A DNA stretch of 64,000 bases from Caprimulgus europaeus (taxonomy: Eukaryota > Chordata > Aves > Caprimulgiformes > Caprimulgidae), in contig OU015541.1 of the NCBI GenBank assembly GCA_907165065.1, positions 3,658,001-3,722,000 of the forward strand. Direction: 5' to 3'. Shown here one piece after another: positions 1 to 12,241 of the stretch. Position numbers and translations under genes: made by a program. How positions within the stretch are numbered: position 1 is the stretch's first letter; every line of letters starts with the position of its first letter. The notes under the pieces were generated by a model, which was given only the letters and a program-made list of their open reading frames with translations, ran no database searches and was not told where the DNA came from.

Positions 1-3000
1 CTGGAAGGCAAGCCTTGTAATTTCTTGCTGTTCTCCTGGAAAGTGTGTGCTTGGCTGGGCTGGTAAATGAGACCGTGCCCCGAATCAGGTGTGAATGTGT
101 GCAGGTACGCCTGCTCCCAGGGTCAGTTTTGTCCAGCCTGGTTGTGGTTGTACCAGGCAAGTTAAAACAGAGCAGAACTGTCTAAGTCAGACCTCTGTTT
201 ACTGGAGAGTTGTGGTTTTTTACTTCAGACAGATGTTACAGGCAGTGTTTTGTGAAGGTCAGTGTGCCCAGTGGAGGGGTTCACAGCTCTGACACGGAAC
301 GTGCTGGCATCTGAGTCACTGGCTTAACATCTTCTGTACTCTGGCTTGTCTCATCTCCAAAATGGGGATACTGCATCTGTCTCCATCACTTTGTGTGGCA
401 GCCTGTGTGCTGGAGCCTGCACAACACCAAACCAATGCGTGCAAAATCATTTGCTCAAGAGAATGACTTCTTGAGGCAAGTCTCCAGGACAGCTCTTGGC
501 TTGGCCCTGTGCAGCTGTTTTCTTCTGTCCATCATCTTCCTCCAGCAAGTGACAGCATCCCTCACCACTGCAGGGGGTCCCTGGCTGGCCATGAACTCGT
601 GTCCTGAGCACACACTGGAGTGCTCACTGCCAAAACTGAGGGCTGGGAGCCTGGAGGTGCTGCCAGTCCTGCTCTGTGTGTGACCCAGGCTGGGACACAC
701 ACTCATCCTGTGGCACTGAACAGTCAGTTCAGTTCTTGACGCTTATCCTGATGAGAAGCCCCTCAAGTGGGCTGTTCTGCTTCCTGGGGCTGGTTTCTAG
801 GAGCCATTCTTATCCTCTGCAGCTCCAGCATGGCCACGTCCTGGCTCAGATCCACCGGGCTGGCAGGGAGGATGCTAAATACACTTCTGATCATCTGCCT
901 AGTCAGCTTCTCTGCTCTTTCAAGCCTGTTCTAGCCCCCTGCACCTTTCTTTTGATGCTTTACCAAGCCTGGCTCAGCCCTGCTTTCATCTCTGCCTTAT
1001 CCTTTTATTATAGTCATAAACATGGGCCCCCGGGCTGTGCCCAGCCTTGATCCTCAGCCGTTTCCTGTTTTCTGGATTCAGTGCTCTTCACATTCCAGAC
1101 CTCCCCTCCTATGTGTGATGCCAAGCAGTGCAATAAATAGCACATTGCTTCCCATTTGATAGAAAATAAAAGGGAGACAAGTAGGAAGACACAGGGTGAG
1201 AGGTGCATGTCTGGTGTGATGGGATGGAAGTGTCTTCTAACTGGCTTAGGAGTAGACTCAAGTTCAGAGGCGATTAGGGAAATGTGGCCTATTCACACAG
1301 ACCTGGTCAGGGAGATTTTGCTTCTGGAGGCATGCTGAGGGGGTGGTTAGAGAGGAGGGATTGGAGCAGGGATTTGTCATGCTGGGAGGTCCAGGGAGGA
1401 GGACAGTGCACACTGAGAAATGGCATGGATGACTCTGCACAAGGTGAGGATGGCACAGTGGTTTAGGGCTACCTTGGTCACCAGAGACTCTGACAAGGAT
1501 GGGAGGAATGGTGTTATTTTGTTCTCTGCAGGACTTGCCAAGCATGACTATAAAAAAGGCTTTTACTAACATGAGGTCACTGCTAATGGAAGGTGGATCT
1601 TGGATGGTGCCAGCTCCTGTTTGTGCAGCACTGGAAGCAATGGTGCTCATTTCCTCCAAGCACCCCAGCCTGGCCCTGTGAACACTGCTTTGGAAAGGCA
1701 GCCACCCAGGGACAGGGAGAACAGAGGTGGGGCTGTTGGGGTAGTTCAGGGACTCAGCATCCCCTTCCCTTCTCAATCATCTTCTGAGATAGTTCGTTAT
1801 GTTCTCTAGGTGGACTGGGCATCACCTACTTGATGTCAGCAAGGGCATGTAGCAAACTGTCTGCCAGCGTGGTGCTGCCACTGCTCGGATGTCAGGTGGC
1901 TCTGGAGCAGCAGTGATGGGGACATGCTCCTTCCTGACAGAAGGTGACAACCTCTGGCAGAGAGGATGAGCAGGTAACAGGGACCAGCAATTGCTGCTGC
2001 AACAAGACTTGCTGGAGGACAGTGTTAGGATGGTGGTTTGACTGTCTTGTCCTTCCCTCTGTTGAACAACAAAACGTTCATGGGAGATGTGAGCCTCCTG
2101 GATGTGGCAGGAAGCAGAAACATACCTCTTGTTCCCAACCTCATCTACCTTGAGAAGCTGTGACTCTCTGCCAGCAGGGTTAAGTTAGCTGAGCTCCTGT
2201 TGCAGGGATATGTTTGCCTGTGTTGTGTGGTGTATGTGGTTATCTGGAAGATAGAGCAGTTTCTGTTAGAATAAATTGCCTTCATCCTAGAAGATTTACG
2301 TATCATTGATGGCTTTTTCCATGTGTGCTGAAAACCAAGTCTTTGATGGAGCAGCTTTCCTGGCAAAGCCTGTGTGTGTAACTGGGCTCTAGTTGGTGTG
2401 CTCTGCCTGAGAATAATTTTGCATCTTCTGCTTGACATCTTGAGTCTTTTCAGTGGTTGTTTGCATAACCCCTGCAGTGCCAAGCAAACAGCCAGACTTT
2501 GAGAGCTGCCACCATTTTTCACACGTGCACTTAGTTTCTCTTTCCCGTTTCTTTCTTTGCCTGCTTTGATTCAGAGCTCTCCCTCTCACACGCGCTCAGC
2601 TGAGCTCTATTTATGGGTTCCTACAAGTTCCTGTCACTGTGGATTGGAGCATGCCCCGTGACCAAAAAACAGTTGGCATGCTGCTGTAGGCATCTCTTGG
2701 ATCTAGTTAGATTCAGATGATGCCAAGCCCTGATGGGGAGGGGAAAAGAATGGCTTTCTGGTATTTGCACATAGTTGCAAACTGTAAACACAGGCTCACG
2801 ACTGCAAACAGAAATCTGTATCACTGGCTTCATCATGACTTCACTGTTCTTGTCCTGGCTGTTTGCTAAAGCTGTTCCTTAATCCTTTTCCAGGCTTTTG
2901 CTAAGTCTGCATCCATCCAGACTTAGTGGGCATGAAGATTTTGGCTGGACTCCAGGATAGATTTTGTTTTTTTTTCTTTCTTTACCAGTCATTGCTCTCT

Positions 3001-6000
3001 GCCTTGGAGTAGGCTTGCTTCAAATCTCTGTAAATACAAGGGGGCTCTTAGGGGATTGTGAGTACAAACCCCATGTTCTTGTGAGCCTTGTACGTCCCAC
3101 CAGCAGCAAGAACTGCCATGCAAACACTGTAGCTGCAGATCTCTGCTGGTGTTAGCAGTGGCATTGGGAATGTTAATCCTGCTGTGGCCCTGGTATGCGC
3201 TGCTGTTGGGTCAGCTAACCCGGCTCTGAATGGCAGTGTCATGGTGGGGAAACCTGCTGACAAATGCTAACGTAGGGCATGGCTGGAACACAGATTTTTA
3301 GAATAATAAACCTGCTTGCACGTGTTGGGTTTGGCTTTGTTGAAATCTGCTAACAACTATAGCTTTAAACCCAGTGTTGTCAAGGCTTACAGGACCCATG
3401 CAGAAGAATTACGGAAAAGAGACATTGCTGAAATGTCTGGAAGCTTGGTCAGTTGGGTTTGGTGCAAGGGAGACTGTCTTCCTGTTGGAGACAGGTCTTC
3501 TCTGTATCTGTGAGACCTAGAGCTGCTGCCTGACCATGGTCCAGAAAGGGACTTTCCAAAACCACTACTTGGCTATGGGAATGGACAAGGAGGAAGTAAG
3601 GAAAAGGAATGGAGAGCAGAAGGGGAATGGCATTTGCCACCTCCTAGAGCTGGGGTCAGAAGTAGACAGAAATAAGGTGTCAGAGCCAGAGCATCCATAT
3701 CCTCTTTCAAATTGAACAGAAGAAGTATTGAGGTATACTGCTCTTGGGTGCTGGTGATCTTGGGACACTTCTGAGGTTTGTGTGAGTCATTTGTCGTTGG
3801 CATTTGGCCACTTAAAATGAAATGCCTTTCAGTGGCTTTGGTGGCAAGCTGAGACCTCTCACTTTGTGCCAATTTTTAGCAAATTCATCCTCTTCCGTTT
3901 CCTTCCCCTCCTCACCCTTCCCATGTGCTCAGGTTTGTGACAGGATATCCACTGCATTCAAGGGAATGGGGGAAATACTTGCCTGGAGTGTGGCCAGTTG
4001 CCAAGGTTGCTTTGTTCTCCTTGTCGCTGAAAGGACAGCCCAAGGAAACCTTCAGAACAGATGCTGGCATGCAACTTGGGTTTCCTGCAGCTCTGGAAGT
4101 GAAATGCATGACATGGGGATTTTATTTTTTATCATATAAATTACAAAGAAAGAGAAGACCTGGGTGGGCTACAGATGGGCTGGGTCCGAAATCCTCTCTG
4201 CTGGGAAATTGCTGTGTCACAGCCATACAAGTTGTGCCTTGTCAAGGTTAAAACTGGTCTTGGGATATTTTTAGGTGAACTAAGAGCTGAGCTTGCGACA
4301 GGCCTGGGTTTTCTAGGAGAATCTGGTTGTGTGGTTATGATGACTGCCCCTGCACCATTCAGCATGTTGTAGCTGGAGGCTCTCCTTGGTGACACCCAAG
4401 CCCTGCCATGTTTGCAGAAAGCCTTTTTGTAACAAATTCAGAGCTGTAATAATGGCAGGAAAAGCAGTGAATTGCAGTGTCTGGGTTTTAACTCCTTGGT
4501 GTGGCCAAAGCAATGATGTGCAGGGCTCTGGGGTGATGGGTTTATGGGCTGTGTAGAGTGGGTGAGACAGCTCTTCCCTGGTGAAGCGGGTAGCGGGGTG
4601 ACCTGGTGCCTGGGCTGATGTTCTAACACCTTGCTCTGCCCACTCTACCCTGTAAGAACTATGATTTGACTTCTGTTTGTCATAGTAAATCGGGTGGCAT
4701 TTGTCTGTGTGCATCGCTGGGTTGAGGTGGGATCGTTACATCACTGCCCCAGGCCACCCAGAAAGGTCTGGGAACTTCACAGACATCTAATTCACTGTTG
4801 GTCACAAAAAGAGCAGGAGCTGTTGCAAGTCTCATCTAGTGCCTAAAGCACAAAATCCTATTTGTATCCTATGGAGGGGGACTACTTTCTTTTTTCAGTC
4901 TCTGATTTGGCCAAGGACTTCTGAATAAACTTAGTGAATCAGCAAGGCTTTGTCAGTACTGAAAAGGGTCTTACTATAGCTCTGTTATGGGGCTTTAAAA
5001 TTATTATTATTTTTAGTATTGCAGGGCCTAGAATGTCTGGTCATGGAGCAGGTCCCAGATTTGTACAGCTCGCTCTGGAGAGCCCAGCCCAATGAGTTTC
5101 TGGTCCTAGCTGACATAGCTGTGCTTGTAAAACTCTGGGTGTAAACCATCCTGCAAGCTCTCTAAAGCAGAGACAAGTATTTTTTTTTTGTCTAGCTTCT
5201 CCATTTCAGTTGTGAACTGGCCCAGGAACTCTTAAAAATATTTAAATTGTCTTCACAGTGAACCTAGATTGGTATTACTGTAACTTAAACAGCACATAGA
5301 ATGTACAGTTGGGAACATTTGTTTGCTCTGGATACTAGGAATGACCTCTTGAAAATGTGCTCTGCTTCAGTAAGTATGAATAGAGGGTTTTTCCACCTCT
5401 CTCTCCAGGTTTCTGAAGGCCAAAGTCTTGAAACAGTTTAGAAAGGCTGCTAAGCTGTGCTGATAAGATAGGCAGCAAATGGGCTTGAGAGCCTAATGTA
5501 GGAACAGAAATGCCCAAGCTGTTTGCTTTCCCCTTAACAGGGTGAAAAATTAATGTGTCTTATTAAGGAGCCTGGGGAATTGTGTGCTTAGAGTAAGGGC
5601 TACACTGAGGTATTATTCCTGGCTTACATTAGCTCTGGGGCTGGCAGCTGAGACGCTTGGTTCAGATTTACTGGGTAGGAGACTGGAGCTGGTTTGGGCT
5701 CTGCAGAGCCCCAGTCATTGCAGTTTTGTTTCTAGCATGCTCCCTCCATCTGAGCTTGGTACAGAGATGGGATCTCCTCTCAGCACAGCAAGTCCCATGT
5801 TGTTTGGAGATGTGATTTTTCTATCTAGTTAATTCCTTATTCTATTCCTCCACCACTTTGTCATTAACTTGGGTCATTGACTGAAGAAGACCATCTTGAG
5901 CAATTTTGATAGTGGGTCTTTGCAGAGGGGTGCCTGTCAGAACAGCAGACTGGGAGCATCTGGAGAGCCTGGGTTCATAATGCCATCAACATGAGCCAGA

Positions 6001-6955
6001 GGAGGATGCTGCTCTACACCCTGTGTTACACCAGCACTCTCCTTCCCCCAGTCCAGCACCTAATCTCTACCACCACGTTTGTGACCCAGAGCGTGGCTTA
6101 AAGTCACACACTGAACACAAGCACTGGAGATTGTTCCCTGGAGGTGGTGGGTCTGCCCAAAGAAATCCCAAGTCAGTTGTGTGTCACCTTTAATGTGAAC
6201 AAAGGGCAGATCCAGACCTCCTGCACTGACAACTGCAGCTGGAAATCCAGCCTCTTCCAGCATGTGCTGCTCACCCAAGCCAGGGTGAAGGCAGGTGTAG
6301 CCTGCCCCACAGAGACAAGGAGGGGAGATGGGTGCTTCAGGCAAGACCCACGTGGCTTTAATTCTCTCTTTGCTGCTTTTTGCCTGAAATGCTGGAGTGA
6401 AGGCCCTGAAGGCCTCAGGGCAGAGGAATGAGACACTCCTTGGGGCTGTGGGGCCCCTTTCTGCACCGCACTGGGCTGCCCTGCCACCCATGAGAGCCAC
6501 TTCCATGGAAGGCTGGTTGGATGTACTTCATTACTGTGGCGCCTCAAGAATGACAATGCAGCTATTGCTTAAAAACTTGGGTTTAACCTCCCGAGTAAAT
6601 GACATACCTGTGCTGTGCCCACACCCTGGACACATGCCATCCCACATGCCCTCCCTTTTTTCAGCAGTGGTCTTTCTTCCAGTGGTGTGTGCTTACACAC
6701 CCAAACCTTTTATCTCCACTAAATCACAGCTTTTCTTAAGCCCTTGTGTTTTCTGTAGCACTCCCCTTATCTCTGTTCCTTCCCAGGGCTGGGCAGTGGG
6801 AGCAGGGAAGCAGGAGGGGCTGAGCGAGCTGGAAAGGTTTGTTTGCTCTGCAGTGATGCTGGATGGCTGCGGGCAAGACTGAGTGTGGTAGGAGCACCTG
6901 TGGGACAGGTGGGGTTTTCTGAATCGCTGGGCAGTTGGTGTTTCTGCAAGGCAAT

Positions 6956-6993
6956 TCTTTTTTCTCTTTTTTTCTTTTTTTCTTTTTTTTTTT
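6956..6993. repeat. T-rich (CTTTT)n tract
   Basis: About 38 bp of almost pure T with occasional C. Simple low-complexity pyrimidine tract in the long intron. Confidence 0.9.
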
Positions 6994-7231
6994 AGGTTCT
7001 GAGGCAGTAGGATTTATAGTAGGTTGATGCAGCACAAAATTGCAGTTTCTCATGTGGATGTCAGCTTAGGGACAGGGGCTGAGAACTGGTTTGAACATTG
7101 CAGTTGAGTGCCTGTATGGTTTTGTTTCTGCCTTGTCCTTTCCAGGCATCAGAATAAGGATACTGTGAAATCCTGGGAAGTGCTTTCAGGAATTCCAGGC
7201 AGACTTTGGGACCAGTAAACATCTGCAGTTT

Positions 7232-7303
7232 TCATAGAATGGTTTGGGTTGGGTGGAACCTTAAAGCTTATCCAGTTCCAACCCCCCTGCCATCAACAGT
7301 CCA
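7232..7303 (-). mobile_element. CR1 3'-end remnant, antisense
   Basis: TCATAGAATGGTTTGGGTT, then AACCTTAAAGCTTATCCAG and CCAACCCCCCTGCCATC: reverse complement of the CR1 3' terminus, about 70 bp. Confidence 0.88.
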
Positions 7304-8812
7304 ATTCTGTAGCCAGAGCTGTGGGTTTGGGGCATGGTGCTGAGAGTTGCATCTTCACATGGTGTTTTGGGGGAAACCTGTGCATACATGGGTGTATGGA
7401 TGAGGTGTGATGCCCGCTGTGGTGCGAGCAGCTGTGTGGACGTGCATATCCTGTGAATAACATGCAAATAGCTGTGTAGCACTATGGGGTTTGCTCGGTT
7501 TATAAGACATCTGACCTTTCTTTTGCTAAAGCTTTCAACAAGCCAATTTACAGTTCTGGAAAGGACCACCCAGAGTCTGGTTTCATGGCCAGCAGAGAGG
7601 GAAGGCGGGGGGGATCTCTTCAAAGAGCAGAGGAGGTGAAATTACCACCGCAGCCTGCGTATTGATTTCGTGAACCGTGAGGCTGGGAGTTGGATGCGGG
7701 TTTGCTTTGCTGTGATCGTGGCAGAATGTGACCCCTGTCCCTCAGCAGCAGAGATGGTGATCGTGTTTCCCCAGGCAGATCTGATTTCTGGAGGCTGTCG
7801 GGGTGATGTACCCTGTGCCTGGGAGCAGTGCTGGGAGGCATGGCAGGGGAGGCTTTGGCTGTGCCTGGTAGCCACACCATCTAATATAAACACCCACCAC
7901 AACAGCTCTGGAGACGGATGCCAAACAGTGTGGATTGCTTGTAGCTCCTCTGTTTGCATGAATGGCTTTGCCTCCCTGCCTTTGAAGATGATGACTCTCT
8001 TTGAAAACAGGAGATCAAGAATCTGGTCTCGGACAAGTTGAAAGACACTATTTACAAATGTTTATCCTGGAAAATATTTATGAAGCTCCCCTTGGGAGCA
8101 GAGCTGTACGGTGTGGTGGCCTCCCTTGGACTGTGAAGTACAGCTCTCTAACAGCTTGTGAGCCAGAGCCACTTGGGTTAGCGTGCGTCCTGCTGAGGGA
8201 CACTGCTTCTTCCCTGCAGCCACTTACTACTGACCCCACGGTGTTTATATCCCTGTTATACACAGTGCTGTATTCAGTGCTCAACAGCACTCGTAAGGTC
8301 CCTGCCTCTCGAAGAGCCGTGAGTGTTCAGCAAAGGGTAGAAGTGAAACGGCTGCTCTCTGCAACTGCTCTAAAGGTGTTTGGGGATCTTCACACCAGGG
8401 TGTTAAAAGCTGCTTGTTAATCTCATAGCATGATGTGCTGCAGCAACGCTACTGCTGCTTCCAAAATAGCAGCCTGGTGTCCTTCGGTCTTGCTCCGTGG
8501 CTTGGAGGAGCAGTACGGATGCAGGCAGCGATGGGCAGCAGTGTGGGGTAGCGTGTGCCTGGGTACTGTCCCTGCTCCAACAGCAGAGCAGATCCTGGAG
8601 CCTGGTGGAGCTGAGCTGCCTGTGCCCATGGTGCTGTGCTCCCACACCTCTCTGGGGAGGATGTGTGCCGGGTGCTGAGGGCACGCTGAGTTCGTAGTCC
8701 CATGTTTATGCTGTGTCCATAACTAGTACTTGAGTTGCTGTCCTCTTTTCTTGTGTTGAGGGATAGTAATTCCCCCTGGTGATGCTATTTTCTGGGGAGG
8801 GAGTGGGGATAG

Positions 8813-9199
8813 GAGCCTGGAGAAGAGGAGACTGAGAGGAGATCTCATCACGGTCTAGAACTTCCTCACAAGGGGAAGATGAGGGATAGGTCCTGGCCTC
8901 TTCTCTCTGGTGACCAATGCCAGGAGCAGAGGACATGGCAGGAAGATGTGGCAGGGGAGGGTGAGGTTGGCCATGAGGAAAAGGTTCTTGAAGCAGAGGG
9001 TGGTGGAGCACTGGAACAGACTCCCCAGGGAGGTGCTCATGGCACCAAGCCTGACAAGATTCCAGAAGTGTTTGCACAATGTCCTCAGAGGCTTGGTCTG
9101 AATGTTGGGATTGTCCTGTGCAGGGACAGGAGTTGGACTTGATGATCCTTGTGGGTCTCTTTCAACTCACAACATTTGATGACTCTATAATTCTGTGAC
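8813..9199 (+). mobile_element. CR1 LINE fragment, sense, sibling of 43171-43543
   Basis: It shares GAGGAGACTGAGAGGAGATC, GGGAGGTGCTCATGGCACC and GAGTTGGACTTGATGATCC with the copy at 43171-43543, and ends in ATTCTGTGAC. 5'-truncated. Confidence 0.92.
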
Positions 9200-11280
9200 T
9201 TTTATGGATTTCTGCACTGGTGGGACCCATCAGTTACCACATACCTACACCACTGGGAAGGAGGAAGCATGAGGAGGCTGCTGTGCAGACTGGGACACTC
9301 CTTGGTGCTAATGTTAGAAAGGCTTTGGGGTTTATTTTCCCCACATCCCAACATCTGCATCTCACGTCAGCAGCGGGACCCGGAGCAGTTCCGTGTTCCT
9401 GCCCCGCGTGCCTCGGTGTCCCCAGGGCAGGGACAGGATGTGAGCGCGTTCGTGGCATCGCTGCCCCGGCTCGGGTTGCTGGAAGGGAGGGGGGCTGACA
9501 GGTGCATTGCCGGCGGCACCGCTCACCATGCTCTGCGAATAGAAACCGCCCGGATCTGAAACTGGGTCAGAAGCACAACCTGGAACACACCGCTGGGCAC
9601 GGGGAGCGTTGGGCTGTGCCTCTTCCTCCTGTCCCTGGCTACTGGGACCTGTGCGTGCCTCATCAGCCAGAAATTCAGTGTTAAAATACCAGCAGGTGGA
9701 TTAGTGCTGCTGTCTGAGCAGAAGCACTTCCAGCAGCGATGTTGTTTGCAGTTGGCCTCTTTCTTCTTCATGTGCTGCAACCTTTCTGAGCAGGGTAGCT
9801 GGAGGTGTGTTGAAAGCATCCGTCCTCAGCTATGTGAAGCTGTTGCATATGAGCTGGGCTTCTCTGTCATCAGCAAGATCTGCTTTCTGCAGCAGAGTAC
9901 CCCCCAAGGCAGCCCTGGGGCTGGTCAGAGAAAAGCAGGACCCTACGGCGAGCGAAGCAAAGCAGCTGCAGATGTCTGAGCCACTGGGGCTGGAGACCAG
10001 AGTGACCGCACGTGTCCGCAGCGTGCTTCGTCTTAATGCCTTGTTTATTTGATGTCCTGTTTGTTCTGGCAAAGCCTGGTTGCCTGCTGAGATAGATAAC
10101 TGAATGCTGGAGAACAGCAAGAGCTAACTCTTGTCTCTCAAAAAGCAACGTCTCGCGTTTGCCAGAAGCAGCTTTTCTCCCAGTGGCTGGTACGTGGCAG
10201 CCAGGGACTCAGTAAGGGAGGGGGAGTCTCTTTGCCTGTCCCCAAAGCAGGAGAGGTGGCAAGGTTCATTTTGGAAGTGCCTTTAATGTCCAGGGTAGAT
10301 AAACCAGACACAGACAAAGGCTTTAGGCTTCTGTTACCCCACAGCTATGGGACAGAGCATGACAGATGGGATGCACGGGAAGGCTTTGGCTCTGGATTGT
10401 GCCTTTCCTCTTCCCTTGTATCTGCTGCTGGTCCTTTGAGGGATGTCCTGTGCTCTCTGCAGACCTTAGCCAGCAGTGACAGCCAGCATGCAGGATACAG
10501 CCATGGTGGGGACAGTCAGCAGCCTGCCCCAGAGGGACTGCCTTCTGTCCCCCCACATAGCGAGCCATTAATTTCCTGTTATTAGTTACAATAACACAGC
10601 ATGTATTTAGAAACAACCCCACGTTAGCCCTCCCTCTGGAAGAATTCAAACCTGTCATGAAATTGAGAGGAGAGACATTTTCCCAGACAGCCTGGCTGAA
10701 GCAAAGCATTTCTGTTCTCATCAGCTGCTCGTGCTTCTGGGAACGGCCATCGGTGCGGGGCTTTCCTGGGGTGTCAGGGCAAGAAGCGCTGTGCTGGGGA
10801 GCCCCCATCCAGCAGGACCTCCTACAGCCTCCCTGGCAGAGATGCTTAGACCAGAGGAAGGTTTGGGCAACCTGGCACCAGCTTTAAGTTGTTGTGATTC
10901 AGCCACAGTGAGGGGCACGGGTCTGTGTCGGCAAATAACGGGTAACCCTCTTGCTGCTCCATGACTGTTAATGAAGGACTGGCTCCAGAGCTTGGGGTGC
11001 ACTCTGGGTGCAGAGAGCGATGGTGTAACGGCAGAAGGACAGGAGTAGGGGTTCCCTGGTCATTTGGAAGTGTTAGTGTCAGGGTCTGGCCTGGACAAAG
11101 CAGTATTTGATTTGCAAGCATGTGTGCTGGTTGTCATTCCCTCAGCTGCTTTGTGCTGACCAGGGACAGCGTGAAGCTGGGGGGTGGAGAGGGGTTCACT
11201 GGCCATTCCAGGGGGGCATTGCCCAGAGTGTATCAGCCATGGGCTAGAGATTAAAGAATTCCCTGATATTTCAGGGTCAG

Positions 11281-11556
11281 ACTCTTCTCATTGGCACCCA
11301 ACAATAGGATGAGAGGCAACAGGCATGAATTGCAGCATAGGAAGTTCCAGCTGAACATAAATAACTTTACTGTGAGGGTGACTGAGCACTGGAACAGGCT
11401 GATCAGAGAGATTGTGGAATCTCCCTCCCTGGAGATATTAAAAAAGCATCTGGACAAAATCCTGATTCATGTGCTCTAGGAGTCCCTGCTTGAGCAGGGT
11501 GGTTGGACTAGGTGGCCTTCAGAGGTCCCTTCCAACCTCAACCATTCTGTGATATG
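11281..11556 (+). mobile_element. CR1 LINE fragment, sense
   Basis: GATGAGAGGCAACAGGCATG, ACTGGAACAGGCTGATCAG, then GGTGGTTGGACTAGGTGG, GGTCCCTTCCAACCTCAAC and the terminal ATTCTGTGAT. A 5'-truncated CR1 3' end. Confidence 0.93.
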
Positions 11557-12174
11557 TCAGTGGCTGATCCAAACCATACTGAAGATCTCTGCCTGGGGGA
11601 GTTACTGTGTTTCATTAAATAAAAGCAGCCTCTTTTCATCCTACTGCTTTCGAGCTGCCAGGGGCAAACAGAAAGCACGTTGATATCACACTGATGATAT
11701 GATCTTATCAGCTCCTGCCCGTGAATTGTGACTGAGTTAAATTGACTCTGTCCCTGGGTTGGTTTGGGAGGGTTCCTATTCCCTAGCAAACGAGTTTTCC
11801 AGATGCTTACTTTAAAGGAAAAAAAAAAGAGAAAATAGTTAGGGATTTTCTTTGGCCACCTTTCCAGCTTCCAGCTGTTAAGTACTGGAAATGTGTTCTT
11901 CATTATGTCCAAGAGAGAAATGTCTCTTTCTTCCGATTGGGGTAGCAATAAATATTTCAAACCATAATATGCTGTAGACAAGTGAGTTAGTATCATTTGC
12001 TTTCCGCACAGCAGCGTGTGGCAAGCTGAGCTGGCGTGATGAACGGGCTGGGGAGTTGCTGTGGTCTTGCCTTGATCCATCTGCTGTCCCCAGGCTCTGC
12101 ACAGTTGCTTTCTTGGAGTATAGATTCAATAACCAAACGTCTGGCTCTGCCTTCAAGCAGCTTTGCATTAATTA

Positions 12175-12241
12175 AGAAAAAACAAAACCAAACAAAACCA
12201 AAACCACCAACAAAAAAACCCCCCGAAACCCAAAGCAGAAC
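12175..12241. repeat. A/C-rich low-complexity tract
   Basis: Irregular AAAACC/AAACAAAACC run with a CCCCCC stretch. Similar tracts occur near 20160-20225 and 42200-42236. Confidence 0.8.

Noticed and set aside
1264..1776. 170-codon antisense open frame
   Set aside because: No family resemblance; overlapping open frames on the other strand suggest chance in stop-poor sequence.
8813..9199. Open frames such as the one at 8910-9101 as a small gene
   Set aside because: They lie within the CR1 fragment; the near-identical frame at 43262-43453 is the sibling copy.
9360..9560. GC-rich patch as a possible internal CpG promoter
   Set aside because: Only a modest number of CpGs over about 200 bp, with no nearby exon start.
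11538..12080. 180-codon antisense open frame in the long intron
   Set aside because: No recognisable domain, begins inside a CR1 tail, and composition is intron-like.
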